Numbered from the stretch's first letter, positions 7,825 to 16,401 are shown. The stretch is 56,144 nucleotides of DNA from an uncultured Clostridia bacterium (GCA_937898195.1 CALEJD010000101.1:1-56144); one strand, 5' to 3'. The notes: a model not told the origin generated them from the sequence alone. Made by a program: numbers and translations.

Positions 7825-9462
7825 TTAATACATTCCGCCGCCTGCCTGAGCCATTGCTGCTGCAGCTGCTGCTTCAGCCTGTGGGTCAGGAATATCTGCT
7901 ACAAGTGACTCTGTTGTGAGCACCATTGCTGCAACTGATGATGCATTCTGAAGTGCTGAACGAGTAACCTTTGCTGGGTCAAGGATACCTGCTTCGAACA
8001 TATCAACATATTCGCTTGTTGCGAAGTTGAAGCCGTAGCCAACTTTATTTGAGTTAACGATTTCATTTACGATAACTGAACCTTCAAGACCTGCGTTTGC
8101 TGCAATCTGACGAACTGGCTCTTCAATAGATTTAAGAACAATCTTAACACCAGTCTTAAAGTCTGCGTCTTCTGTATCAAGAAGAACTGATGCTGCCTTG
8201 ATTGCGCCGAGAAGTGCAACGCCACCGCCTGCAACTGTGCCTTCTTCAACAGCTGCCTTTGTAGCTGCGAGAGCGTCTTCAATACGGAGTTTCTTTTCTT
8301 TCATTTCTGTTTCAGTAGCAGCACCAACACGGATAACTGCAACACCACCTGCAAGTTTTGCAAGTCTTTCCTGAAGTTTTTCACGGTCGAAGTCTGATGT
8401 TGTTTCTGCAATCTGAGATTTGATTTGACCAATTCTGCCCTTGATTGCGTCTGCATCACCAGCACCGTCAACGATAATTGTGTTTTCTTTTGAAATCTTA
8501 ACCTGCTTTGCACGGCCAAGCTGGAAGAGTTGAGTATCTTTGAGCTCAAGACCAAGGTCTGATGTGATTACCTGACCACCTGTAAGGATTGCGATATCCT
8601 GAAGCATTTCTTTTCTTCTGTCACCAAAACCTGGTGCCTTAACAGCAACACAAGTGAATGTGCCACGAAGTTTGTTAACAAGGATTGTTGAAAGAGCTTC
8701 GCCCTCAACATCTTCTGCAACGATAACAAGCTTTTTGCCAGCCTGAACGATTTGTTCAAGTAATGGAAGGATTTCTTGAATGTTGCCGATTTTCTTATCT
8801 GTGATAAGAATGAGAGCGTCGTCGATAACTGCTTCCATCTTATCTGTATCTGTTACCATATAAGGTGAGATGTAACCACGGTCAAACTGCATACCTTCAA
8901 CTACATCACTATATGTTTCACTTGTTTTTGATTCTTCGATTGTGATAACGCCGTCTGCTGTAACCTTTGCCATTGCATCTGCAATAAGGTTACCAACATA
9001 TTCGTCTGCTGCTGAAACTGTTGCAACGCGAGCAATATCTTCTGTTGAAGCAACAGGTTTTGCATTTTTAAGTACTTCTTCAACAACTGCGTTAACTGCT
9101 GCCTGCATACCCTTTTTAACTACCATTGGGTTTGCACCTGCTGCAACGTTTTTCATACCTTCACGAACAAGTGCTTGTGCAAGAAGTGTTGCTGTTGTTG
9201 TACCGTCACCTGCAACGTCGTTTGTCTTTGTTGCAACTTCTTTAACAAGCTGTGCGCCCATATTTTCGAATGCATCTTCAAGTTCAACTTCTTTAGCTAT
9301 TGTAACACCGTCGTTTGTGATAAGTGGTGCACCATATTTTCTGTCAAGAACTACGTTTCTACCCTTTGGGCCTAATGTAATTTTAACTGTATTGCTTAAT
9401 TTATCAATACCTGTCTGAAGAGCTTTTCTTGCTTCTTCACCATAAATAATCTGTTTAGCCAT
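7825..9462 (-). CDS. groEL: Chaperonin GroEL
   Basis: Large subunit of the ATP-driven protein-folding chamber in the cytoplasm. The 545-residue product has the expected LGPKGRNVVLD and NDGVTIAKE segments near the start, the GDGTTTATLLAQ nucleotide-site segment, and the Gly/Met-rich tail ending GGGMY. GGAGG lies 8 bases before ATG. It follows groES by 16 bases, and both are expected to be repressed by HrcA at the CIRCE element upstream of groES. Length and motifs are normal. Confidence 0.98.
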   Translation of the reverse strand: MAKQIIYGEEARKALQTGIDKLSNTVKITLGPKGRNVVLDRKYGAPLITNDGVTIAKEVELEDAFENMGAQLVKEVATKTNDVAGDGTTTATLLAQALVREGMKNVAAGANPMVVKKGMQAAVNAVVEEVLKNAKPVASTEDIARVATVSAADEYVGNLIADAMAKVTADGVITIEESKTSETYSDVVEGMQFDRGYISPYMVTDTDKMEAVIDDALILITDKKIGNIQEILPLLEQIVQAGKKLVIVAEDVEGEALSTILVNKLRGTFTCVAVKAPGFGDRRKEMLQDIAILTGGQVITSDLGLELKDTQLFQLGRAKQVKISKENTIIVDGAGDADAIKGRIGQIKSQIAETTSDFDREKLQERLAKLAGGVAVIRVGAATETEMKEKKLRIEDALAATKAAVEEGTVAGGGVALLGAIKAASVLLDTEDADFKTGVKIVLKSIEEPVRQIAANAGLEGSVIVNEIVNSNKVGYGFNFATSEYVDMFEAGILDPAKVTRSALQNASSVAAMVLTTESLVADIPDPQAEAAAAAAMAQAGGGMY

Positions 9463-9478
9463 AATGCGTTACCTCCAA

Positions 9479-9763
9479 TTATTCAACGATTGCAAGAATT
9501 TCTGATTGACGAACGATTGTGTATTCTTCATTGTCCATCTTAACTTCTGTGCCTGAATATTTGCCTGTGATTACCTTGTCACCGACTTTAACATACATTT
9601 TGATTTCATTACCGTCAACAAATCCGCCAGGACCAACTGCAACAACCTCTGAAACCTGTGGTTTTTCCTGAGTAGCAGCTGTGAGCACGATTCCGCTCTT
9701 TGTTGTTTCTTCAATTTCGCATGATTTGAGTACAACTCTATCTGCAAGTGGTTTAATAGTCAT
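9479..9763 (-). CDS. groES: Co-chaperonin GroES
   Basis: A 94-residue lid protein that caps GroEL. It begins MTIKPLADRVVLK, has the mobile-loop region near residues 16-32 and ends EILAIVE, all typical. The ribosome site is GGAGGTAAT. It is the first gene of the groES-groEL operon, under a promoter overlapped by a perfect CIRCE operator. Confidence 0.98.
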   Translation of the reverse strand: MTIKPLADRVVLKSCEIEETTKSGIVLTAATQEKPQVSEVVAVGPGGFVDGNEIKMYVKVGDKVITGKYSGTEVKMDNEEYTIVRQSEILAIVE

Positions 9764-9802
9764 TTTATATTACCTCCATAAAGAATAATAAATACATAAT
9801 TT

Positions 9803-9829
9803 TTAGCACTCTCGCTTCTTGAGTGCTAA
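9803..9829 (-). promoter_or_regulatory. CIRCE operator (HrcA binding site)
   Basis: Perfect inverted repeat TTAGCACTC-N9-GAGTGCTAA between the groES promoter and start codon. HrcA is not encoded in this window. Confidence 0.95.
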
Positions 9830-9833
9830 TTAT

Positions 9834-9862
9834 ATTTTAGCCACTTTTTTCCAACTCGTCAA
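9834..9862 (-). promoter_or_regulatory. groES promoter
   Basis: TTGACG (9857-9862), 17-base spacer and TAAAAT (9834-9839) on the minus strand, immediately upstream of CIRCE. Confidence 0.75.
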
Positions 9863-9897
9863 GTATTTTATGTAAATTTAATAGATTTTTAATAATT

Positions 9898-9926
9898 TCG
9901 GGCGGGCACAGAGACCCGCCCCTACA
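9898..9926. repeat. REP-like palindromic repeat, copy 1
   Basis: GGGCGGG (9900-9906) pairs with CCCGCCC (9915-9921), followed by CTACA. It is markedly G+C-rich against its surroundings. It resembles the element at 28246-28277, which also has a hairpin ending in CCCCTAC. It sits just past the mazF stop but lacks the T-run of a true terminator. Confidence 0.55.
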
Positions 9927-9934
9927 AACATATT

Positions 9935-10279
9935 TTATATCAATCCAAAGCTTACTGTTAATGCTTTATTTATTTTATTCATATCATTAGTTGACAAATT
10001 ACCCATTCGTTCTTTAAGTCGTTGTTTATCGATTGTTCTGACCTGTTCAAGCAATACTACTGAATCCTTACTGAGTCCGCACTGATTACCATTAACGCTT
10101 ATATGAGTTGGCAGTCGGCTTTTTTCTTGTTGGCTTGTAATTGCTGCTGCAATAACAGTCGGGCTATATTTATTGCCAACATCATTTTGGACTATAAGTA
10201 CAGGTCTTACTCCACCTTGCTCCGACCCCACAACAGGACTTAAATCTGCGTAATATATGTCCCCTCTTTTTACATTCAT
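9935..10279 (-). CDS. MazF/NdoA-type endoribonuclease toxin
   Basis: A PemK/MazF-family protein expected to cleave mRNA at short sequence motifs. The 114-residue product has the family opening RGDIYYADLSPVVGSEQGG, then RPVLIVQND, and the TISxQ-like segment AAITSQQEKSRLPTH. DKQRLKERMG appears near the C-terminus, as in B. subtilis NdoA. I start at ATG 10279, 11 bases after GGAG; the upstream in-frame GTG overlaps that site. No MazE/NdoAI antitoxin gene precedes it: the gap to the lipoprotein gene is 95 bases and holds only a 24-codon frame. It follows the NAD(P)HX repair and lipoprotein genes and may be co-transcribed with them. Confidence 0.9.
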   Translation of the reverse strand: MNVKRGDIYYADLSPVVGSEQGGVRPVLIVQNDVGNKYSPTVIAAAITSQQEKSRLPTHISVNGNQCGLSKDSVVLLEQVRTIDKQRLKERMGNLSTNDMNKINKALTVSFGLI

Positions 10280-10374
10280 TTTCCATATCACTCCTTTGTT
10301 TTTATTTTTGCCATTTGTTTCTGCAAATAAACATCAATAGCAAAAAATTGGGAGTAATACATATTATGAAATTT

Positions 10375-10896
10375 TTATTCAGTCTGTCCCATATACTGAA
10401 ATTTTTCAAAAAACAATACATCAGCACCATCAATGGTGAGCTTTATGAAATGTTTTGTTTCTTTTTCTGCATATAACTGGCACAGGTGGTTTTCTGTATT
10501 ATAAGTATATACAAGTTGATTTGTGATAGTATCAATTTGTGGTGTTGCGCCTTGCACATTATTTATACAAGTTTCAAGGGCATTGCAAATCATATTGAAT
10601 GGCAATTTATCCCCTGCAAGTGTTATTGATAAGCCGTTAAAATCGACTTCGTATTCACCGTTATGGCAAATAATTTTTGTACCGTTTATGGTTTCCGGTG
10701 CAACAAATTCAAAATAGAGCGCATCAGACATCACATAGCTTGCATTACCACAAATCTCAATATTATTGATTTTAGTTCTTACCACAGTATTAAAGCCACT
10801 GACATTCAGTGGCTCTTTTTCTAAATCCTTTGTTTTTAACATCCCGCATCCACCAAGCAAAAGAATGCAAAATAAAATGCAAAGGACTTTTTTCAT
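10375..10896 (-). CDS. Putative secreted lipoprotein, unknown function
   Basis: A 173-residue protein with a clear lipoprotein signal: basic MKK, a hydrophobic core, and lipobox LLGGC with the lipidated Cys at residue 17. The mature part is mostly beta-strand-like with no recognised catalytic motif. It starts 12 bases after the end of the NAD(P)HX repair gene and precedes mazF, recalling the lipoprotein-then-ndoA order near alr in Bacillus. That parallel is only positional. I do not recognise the family. Confidence 0.75.
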   Translation of the reverse strand: MKKVLCILFCILLLGGCGMLKTKDLEKEPLNVSGFNTVVRTKINNIEICGNASYVMSDALYFEFVAPETINGTKIICHNGEYEVDFNGLSITLAGDKLPFNMICNALETCINNVQGATPQIDTITNQLVYTYNTENHLCQLYAEKETKHFIKLTIDGADVLFFEKFQYMGQTE

Positions 10897-10908
10897 ATTG
10901 TTCTACCC

Positions 10909-12438
10909 TTATTCAAATTTCGAGAGTACACTTGGCAACTCACCAAGCATTAAAGATGGGGTATTGCCCATCATTGAATATTTTTCTGTAACAGCATCGC
11001 CAACTAATCCGTGAATTTTCACACCAGCCACAGTGCTCTTGAACGGGTCAATACCCTGTGCTATGAAAGATGCGATTATTCCACCCAACACATCCCCTGT
11101 GCCACCTGTTGACATTCCAGGATTGCCTGTATTATTGACATAAACATCGTCATATTCTGTGCATCCCACAAGAGTTGATGCTCCTTTGAGTGCAAGAATT
11201 GATTTATGGGCTCTTGTAAAGCTTTTCACAACTGCTCCACGATTCTCCTGAATACTCGCCACACTCACCCCTGCTATTCTTGACATCTCTTTTGGGTGTG
11301 GCGTCAGAATTATAGTTGATTTTGCACTGTCTAATATATCTATATTATTTTCAAAACAATTTATGCCATCAGCATCAAGAATTACAGGTACTTGTGAATT
11401 TTTAATAACAAATTCTGTAATGGATTTGGTGTCTTCGTCATTACCCATTCCACAACCTATGAGCACACAAGAGCATTTTGTTAATTCTTTTTCTATGCGT
11501 TTGATTGCATTTTGGGAAATTCTGCCCATTTTATTGCTTTCAAGGGGAATTAAAATCTGCTCATAGGTTTTTGGTGCAATAGCACTATAAGCCACCGCAG
11601 GAAAAGCAACTTTTACAAGTCCCGCACCGCTATTCACAGCACCTTGTGATGCAAAATAAACGGCATTAGGCATTTCATAGCTACCACCGATTACAAGCAC
11701 TGTGCCGAAAGTGCCCTTATGGCTTTCTGCGTCACGCTTATTGAAAAAGCCTTTGATTTCATCTGTACTCATTGTGAAAAGAGTTGCATTAACATCTGCA
11801 AAGCATTTTTCAGGGACACCGATAGGGGCCACCACAACTCTGCCACAGCTTTCAATAGATGGTTTTAGCACGTGAACAGGTTTGAGCACCAATACTGCGA
11901 TTGTCATATCTGCCTTTATATGTGAAGATGTGAGTTTACCGCTATCGCCCTCTAATCCACTTGGCACATCAATACTCACAACAGTTGCAGATGCAGAGTT
12001 AATTTTTTCAAAGAGTCCCGCAATCTTTTCGTTAGGCTCGCCTTTGAATCCCACACCGAAAATACAGTCCACAATAATTTGTGCAGTTTCAAAATATTTG
12101 TCAGTTGTTTCATCATAGTGGACAACTGTAATCCCCATTGCTCTAATTCGCGCAAGCATCTCTGAAGATTCGTCATCCACAGGGAGTCCCATAGCCATCA
12201 TTACAGTTGGGTTATATCCATATTCAGAAAGTTTTCGTGCTATTACGAAACCGTCACCACCGTTTTTGCCTTTGCCACACACAACAAGCACATTTCTCTT
12301 GTTTGTATTTTCAAAGGTCTGACGGATAATTCTCGCACAATATGACCCAGCATTCTCCATAAGCTGAAGATATGAAATCCCGCTTTCATTTGCAAGTCTT
12401 TCAACTTTTCTTGTATTTTCAACTGTAAGAACTCTCAT
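10909..12438 (-). CDS. nnr: Bifunctional NAD(P)H-hydrate epimerase/dehydratase
   Basis: Repairs hydrated NADH and NADPH: the N-terminal YjeF_N domain epimerises the R form and the C-terminal ribokinase-like domain dehydrates the S form using ADP or ATP. The 509-residue product shows VVCGKGKNGGDGFVIAR in the first domain and GMSTGGTGDVLGG in the second, with LTPHPKEMSR between. I start at ATG 12438, where GTGGAG precedes MRVLTVENTRKVE; the longer frame has no ribosome site. It leads nnr-lipoprotein-mazF. Confidence 0.94.
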   Translation of the reverse strand: MRVLTVENTRKVERLANESGISYLQLMENAGSYCARIIRQTFENTNKRNVLVVCGKGKNGGDGFVIARKLSEYGYNPTVMMAMGLPVDDESSEMLARIRAMGITVVHYDETTDKYFETAQIIVDCIFGVGFKGEPNEKIAGLFEKINSASATVVSIDVPSGLEGDSGKLTSSHIKADMTIAVLVLKPVHVLKPSIESCGRVVVAPIGVPEKCFADVNATLFTMSTDEIKGFFNKRDAESHKGTFGTVLVIGGSYEMPNAVYFASQGAVNSGAGLVKVAFPAVAYSAIAPKTYEQILIPLESNKMGRISQNAIKRIEKELTKCSCVLIGCGMGNDEDTKSITEFVIKNSQVPVILDADGINCFENNIDILDSAKSTIILTPHPKEMSRIAGVSVASIQENRGAVVKSFTRAHKSILALKGASTLVGCTEYDDVYVNNTGNPGMSTGGTGDVLGGIIASFIAQGIDPFKSTVAGVKIHGLVGDAVTEKYSMMGNTPSLMLGELPSVLSKFE

Positions 12439-12473
12439 CAAATTCACTCCACATATATTATGAAATAATGATA

Positions 12474-12506
12474 ACACAAAAAAGGAGAGTTTTTCAACTC
12501 TCCTTT
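12474..12506 (-). terminator. Terminator of the 3D-domain gene
   Basis: On the minus strand AAAGGAGAGTT pairs with AACTCTCCTTT and is followed by TTTTTTGTGTT. Confidence 0.85.
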
Positions 12507-12521
12507 AATGTTTTTATTCAA

Positions 12522-13775
12522 TTAGAGAATATAAATTGTTACGTTTCTTGAGCCCCATTGACGACACTGACTTGTGCTGTTCATATAAAGGTCAACTGTA
12601 AACTTGCCTTTATTAACAAATCCACCTGTGTCAGCAGCGATACAATAACCATAAACAACGCCATCGTCAGAAACAATCCACATTTCTGTTCCATATGGAA
12701 TTTGTTTTGGGTTAACTGCAATCAAGCCCGGTTTAACTGGTTTGCCTGTCGCTGTTTTTCCACCTGGTTGACAATAAGCAGCTGCTTTGCCCTTTATTGT
12801 GTATTTGTAACTTGTTGGGATATTGTTTTCACCGATTGAATATTTTGATGGTAATGTAAGTTCAGAAATAGGATTACCATTCTTTTGGATTTTGTTATTA
12901 CCTGTGCTCTTAACAAGAGTACCTACTGTTGTAACCTGTGCAACAGGGTTCTTTGTTACAGTTTCACTTACAAATGATGTTTCTGCAACTTCACCATTAA
13001 CAATCTTGTCTTTATAGACAACTGTTTTTGTTCCGTTTACACCCTTTGTTGTGATTTTTGATGTACCCTTTGTCATTGATGCAGATTTAACTGTTTTCTT
13101 TGAGAATGGAACTTTTTCTGTTGCTTCTCTTGTTACATATTCTACTCTAAGAACATCAATAGTGAGATTGTGAGAAAGTTCTGTTTCTTTTGTTGGTACA
13201 ACTTCATCATCTTCGTCAAGGATAATGCCCTGTTCTGCGAGTAATTCGCCAACAGTTTTAGCAGTTGATTTTGCTTTTCTTGTTTCGCCGTCAACATTAA
13301 TTGTGAGGTCATAAGAATTTAAAATCTTAACCTCCATATTGTTCGTCACAACAGCTTTTACATTGGCACTTGAAACAAGTTTGTCTGAAAGTACAACGCC
13401 CTGACTCTCGATAAGTTCTGCAACAGTTCCTGCAAAAACAGTATCTACAACATTTCCGTCTGCATGAATAAATCTTACATTACTTGCACGGCAGATAACG
13501 ATTTCACTTTCTGCACCTGCTGTAAAGTTATCAAGTAAGAGTTTATCTTGCTCTGACAATTCAATTTTTGCATCTTCCACAATAGCATAAGCATCTTTTA
13601 AAGTTGTTTCTACTCTTGTGATTTGTGAGCCTTCATAGATATCAACTATATAAGTCTCACCGCTGGCTGCGAAAACTGTTCCTGCACAGAGAATGACTAA
13701 CGCCATTATAAGTGCAATCACTCGGAATGTTACACGAGTTGCTTTCGCACGCTCAATGATATTTTTTATCATCAT
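12522..13775 (-). CDS. Secreted DUF348/G5/3D-domain cell-wall protein (YabE/Rpf-like)
   Basis: A 417-residue exported protein probably acting on peptidoglycan. A hydrophobic export segment spans about residues 18-36. DUF348-like units follow (YIVDIYEGSQITRVETTLKDA; VRFIHADGNVVDTVFAG; LTINVDGETRKAKSTAKTVGELL), then a G5 domain (VEYVTREATEKVPFS). The C-terminal 3D domain has the conserved Asp set in YCIAADTGG and FTVDLYM. The 3D fold resembles lytic transglycosylases of the MltA type. Two ATG codons are adjacent; GGAG is 4 and 7 bases before them, so 13772 is equally likely as the start. It has its own consensus promoter and an unusually long, foldable leader. Confidence 0.88.
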   Translation of the reverse strand: MMIKNIIERAKATRVTFRVIALIMALVILCAGTVFAASGETYIVDIYEGSQITRVETTLKDAYAIVEDAKIELSEQDKLLLDNFTAGAESEIVICRASNVRFIHADGNVVDTVFAGTVAELIESQGVVLSDKLVSSANVKAVVTNNMEVKILNSYDLTINVDGETRKAKSTAKTVGELLAEQGIILDEDDEVVPTKETELSHNLTIDVLRVEYVTREATEKVPFSKKTVKSASMTKGTSKITTKGVNGTKTVVYKDKIVNGEVAETSFVSETVTKNPVAQVTTVGTLVKSTGNNKIQKNGNPISELTLPSKYSIGENNIPTSYKYTIKGKAAAYCQPGGKTATGKPVKPGLIAVNPKQIPYGTEMWIVSDDGVVYGYCIAADTGGFVNKGKFTVDLYMNSTSQCRQWGSRNVTIYIL

Positions 13776-13897
13776 TCTGCTCCTTTAATAAGTTGTGTCA
13801 ACCTTTGCATTCTGCAAAGTGCTCACCCCAAACATAACTTTGAAAAGCACATTTAAGGCTCACTTAACGCACAACCGTTATTCTCGCTTTGTGACTT
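13776..13897 (-). promoter_or_regulatory. Structured 5' leader of the 3D-domain gene, unrecognised
   Basis: About 120 bases between the expected transcription start and the ATG. A long-range stem GTTGTG/CACAAC (about 13872-13877 with 13793-13798) encloses TTAAG-TGAGC-CTTAA, then GTGCT paired with AGCAC around a GGGGTGA segment, then CTTTGC-AGAAT-GCAAAG. A 16-codon frame beginning ATG-TTT-GGG also runs from about 13832 to just before the ribosome site. The leader recalls c-di-AMP (ydaO) riboswitches by its GGGGTGA and its type of downstream gene. It lacks the second conserved half of that class, so I do not assign it. Confidence 0.45.
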
Positions 13898-13902
13898 TTG
13901 AC

Positions 13903-13931
13903 ATTATATTCATCTCGTGTCAAAAAGTCAA
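13903..13931 (-). promoter_or_regulatory. Promoter of the 3D-domain gene
   Basis: TTGACT (13926-13931), 17-base spacer and TATAAT (13903-13908) on the minus strand. Confidence 0.75.
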
Positions 13932-14212
13932 ATTTTTTTTAAAATGTTTTTTGTACAATTTGTCCAAAAACGTAAGTCATTTTTTGACTGAATATCCCAA
14001 ATAACCCCTGTTTTCCACAATATATAGTGTATTTTCCTACCTCCTTTGTAATATTTTTTGTGAGATTTTTAAAAAACGAGCAAATTGTTACAAAATGGTT
14101 ACAAAATTTACGACTTTTGAAAGATTTTCACCTATATTTTATGTGTAAAAATTAGAAAATATTCCTGTTTTTTACTATACTATTATATATAGGGTATTTT
14201 CAGTAGTTTTTC
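13932..14212. other. A+T-rich spacer without recognised genes
   Basis: No supported gene in this 281-base stretch. It contains a direct repeat of GGTTACAAAAT-like units near 14086-14106 (TGTTAC-N5-GGTTAC), loosely like a WalR box but about 160 bp upstream of the nearest promoter. Confidence 0.5.
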
Positions 14213-14245
14213 ACATAAAAAAAGACAGGAAATTCATCCTGTCTT
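14213..14245 (-). terminator. Terminator of azlCD
   Basis: AAGACAGGA pairs with TCCTGTCTT; on the minus strand it is followed by TTTTTTT. Confidence 0.85.
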
Positions 14246-14261
14246 ATAGCATTTATTCAAT

Positions 14262-14606
14262 TTACACAAAAACGGTCTGTATCAGTATCATATAGAGTAT
14301 TGTGCCAACACCAATGCTTAAAAGGTTGTTTCGTTTCCACAAATGCAAAACTGCAACAACTACACCTGCTATAATTTCAGGTAAGCCAAATGGGAATTCA
14401 GTTAGTGTGATATTTTTCAAACAATATACTACCAATAAACCTATTACTGCAGGCGGTAACACCTTACCAAGATATTTAACTGCTTTTGGGATTTCTTTAC
14501 CATCTGGGAATAATACAAACGGAATTGCACGGGTAGCAAGGGTTGTAAGTGCTACTAATACTATTATAATAACTGAGCGCCAGAAAGATACGGGAAGATT
14601 ATTCAT
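14262..14606 (-). CDS. azlD: Branched-chain amino acid exporter small subunit AzlD
   Basis: Small membrane partner of AzlC in an LIV-E-type exporter of branched-chain amino acids. The 114-residue product has four hydrophobic helices and the family segment TLATRAIPFVLFP. I start at ATG 14606, where GGGGAGAGTGATA gives a good ribosome site; the upstream frame has none. The start overlaps the azlC stop by eight bases, so the two are translationally coupled. Confidence 0.88.
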   Translation of the reverse strand: MNNLPVSFWRSVIIIVLVALTTLATRAIPFVLFPDGKEIPKAVKYLGKVLPPAVIGLLVVYCLKNITLTEFPFGLPEIIAGVVVAVLHLWKRNNLLSIGVGTILYMILIQTVFV

Positions 14607-15345
14607 TATCACTCTCCCCTTTCTTTTTTTCTTCAATTCGGTGATTTGCGAGAAGAACAATCATAATAATTATCATTGACGGAAGAATGAAACTATCTTT
14701 ACCGAATATGAGCAAACTTATCGTGCTTGCAACCACGCCTACAATTGCAGGAAAGCGATTTTTCTTCTGTAGCCATTGCTCAACGAAGATTACTATAAAC
14801 AAAGCCGTCATTGCAAAATCAATGCCCGTTGAATCAAATGGAATGAGTGTGCCCGCTATACCGCCGATTATTGACCCTATTACCCAATAAGACTGGTCAA
14901 GAATTGCTATAGCAAATAAAAATTTGCCTTCATCAACATTTTCAGGTGTTTTAGTTAGAAAATACAAAGAATATGTTTCGTCTGTCAATGAAAATATCAT
15001 ATATGGCTTTTTCTTGCCTGACACCTTAAATTTTTCAAGTAATGAAAGTCCGTAAAAAATATGACGGACATTCACCATAAATGTTAAAAATATGACTTGT
15101 AACAGACTAACTGATGGGTCAAAGAAATTAACCGCAAGATACTGCCCTGAGCCCGCATAAACTAACAGACTCATAAGCCCCGCCCAGAGAAAATTGTACC
15201 CTTTATCAGCAAACATAACACCAAAGGCTATTCCTATAAAAAGATAGCCTGTGAGTACAGGTAAAGTATGTGGAAACGCCGCTTTAAACGCAGCTTTATA
15301 AGTATTCTGCTTTTCCAAGATAATCACCGTGAATGATTTTATCAC
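14599..15345 (-). CDS. azlC: Branched-chain amino acid exporter large subunit AzlC
   Basis: Large subunit of the AzlCD (LIV-E) amino acid exporter in the membrane. The 248-residue protein has FPHTLPVLTGYLFIGIAFGV near the N-terminus, typical of the family, about seven hydrophobic segments, and NVRHIFYGLSL in the middle. The start is uncertain: GTG 15345 is the longest option, and nearby GTG or TTG codons (about 15327 and 15318) also have weak ribosome sites. It is coupled to azlD. No leucine-type T-box was seen upstream. Confidence 0.88.
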   Translation of the reverse strand: MIKSFTVIILEKQNTYKAAFKAAFPHTLPVLTGYLFIGIAFGVMFADKGYNFLWAGLMSLLVYAGSGQYLAVNFFDPSVSLLQVIFLTFMVNVRHIFYGLSLLEKFKVSGKKKPYMIFSLTDETYSLYFLTKTPENVDEGKFLFAIAILDQSYWVIGSIIGGIAGTLIPFDSTGIDFAMTALFIVIFVEQWLQKKNRFPAIVGVVASTISLLIFGKDSFILPSMIIIMIVLLANHRIEEKKKGESDNE

Positions 15346-15371
15346 ATTAAAGCAATAAAGTCAATAATACT

Positions 15372-15400
15372 TTGCATTGATATTAGATTTATGTTATACT
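15372..15400 (+). promoter_or_regulatory. Promoter of the YitT-family gene
   Basis: TTGCAT (15372-15377), 17-base spacer and TATACT (15395-15400). Confidence 0.6.
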
Positions 15401-15429
15401 TTTTATGTAATAAACTTTTGGAGGTAATG

Positions 15430-16353
15430 ATGAAGAAAAAGTTTGACTTTAAAAAGATAAAATATGCTGTTTTAGAAATTATAAAGAGTTTAAGACTTAA
15501 AAATATAATTATTTTGTTCTTTGCAGGTATTATCAACTCAATCGGCGTTACAATGTTTTTAGCTCCAGTTAACCTTTATGATAGTGGTATTTCTGGCACA
15601 TCAATGCTTTTATGGCAGGTAACACCAGATTATCTTAATCTTTCTGTATTTCTTGTTGCTCTTAACATTCCACTTTTCTTATTTGGACTTAAAAAGCAAG
15701 GCATTCAATTCACAATTTATTCCGTCTGGGCAGTGCTTATATATTCGCTCTCATCTTTTGTAATTACTGATATATTGCCCGTTGATGTTTCAACATCATC
15801 ACCATTTGCAGGTGAAGATTTAATCCTTTGTGCAGTATTTGGTGGTCTTATTTCAGGTGTGGGTAGTGGACTTACTATTCGTTATGGTGGGGCTATTGAC
15901 GGAATTGAAGTTATGGCTGTTATTTTCTCAAAGAAGTTAAATATGACCGTCGGCACATTTGTAATGATTTACAATGTATTTTTATATATTATAATAGGTA
16001 TAGTTTTTAGAAGTTGGGAGTTGCCACTTTATTCAATCATCACATACGCTGTTGGAATTAAATCCATTGACTTTATTGTTGAAGGTCTTGATAAAGCAAA
16101 ATCAGTTATGATTATTACAGAAAAGGAAGAAGAAGTCTGTGACGCGCTTAGCAACTGTTTCGGGTACGGTGTTACACAAATTCACGCAACGGGATATTAT
16201 TCACAAAAGCCCCGTTCAGTAATATATTTCGTTGTAAACCGTTTTCAGATTGCAAAGCTTAAAATGATTGTATCAGCCATCGACCCGTCAGCATTCATTA
16301 CAATTTCAGAAACATCTGACGTGTTGGGAAGTAGTTTAAAAGGTAAAAATTAA
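15430..16353 (+). CDS. YitT family membrane protein
   Basis: A 307-residue membrane protein of unknown physiological role. It has a short basic N-terminus, five to six hydrophobic segments in the first 200 residues (including the YitT core SGVGSGLTIRYGGAIDGIEV), and a C-terminal cytoplasmic DUF2179 domain of about 85 residues with GYGVTQIHATGYYSQKPRS. Two ATG codons are adjacent at 15427 and 15430. I take the second because GGAGG is then 5 bases away rather than 2. It stands alone between its promoter and a terminator shared with locus 1. Confidence 0.88.
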   Translation: MKKKFDFKKIKYAVLEIIKSLRLKNIIILFFAGIINSIGVTMFLAPVNLYDSGISGTSMLLWQVTPDYLNLSVFLVALNIPLFLFGLKKQGIQFTIYSVWAVLIYSLSSFVITDILPVDVSTSSPFAGEDLILCAVFGGLISGVGSGLTIRYGGAIDGIEVMAVIFSKKLNMTVGTFVMIYNVFLYIIIGIVFRSWELPLYSIITYAVGIKSIDFIVEGLDKAKSVMIITEKEEEVCDALSNCFGYGVTQIHATGYYSQKPRSVIYFVVNRFQIAKLKMIVSAIDPSAFITISETSDVLGSSLKGKN

Positions 16354-16370
16354 ATGTTATTATAAAGCAA

Positions 16371-16397
16371 AAAACGGAGTCAATTGACTCCGTTTTT
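16371..16397. terminator. Bidirectional terminator between YitT gene and polysaccharide locus 1
   Basis: AAAACGGAGTCA pairs with TGACTCCGTTTT; T-runs follow on both strands. Confidence 0.88.
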
Positions 16398-16401
16398 TAT
16401 T

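Noticed and set aside
8942..9418. A 158-codon plus-strand frame opposite groEL, and similar long frames opposite recA, uraA and other genes
   Set aside because: They are antisense shadows of strongly coding genes, with low-complexity translations and no ribosome sites.
10288..10362. A 24-codon frame just upstream of mazF as a possible antitoxin
   Set aside because: No clear ribosome-binding site, far shorter than any MazE, and no recognisable DNA-binding motif. Kept only as a remark under the MazF finding.
13776..13897. c-di-AMP (ydaO) riboswitch upstream of the 3D-domain gene
   Set aside because: Only one GGGGTGA segment and a TTAAG stem match. The second conserved half of the class is missing, so the leader is reported as unassigned.
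14086..14106. WalR-like repeat TGTTAC-N5-GGTTAC upstream of the cell-wall gene
   Set aside because: One half-site is imperfect and it lies about 160 bp upstream of the promoter, so chance in A+T-rich sequence is more likely.
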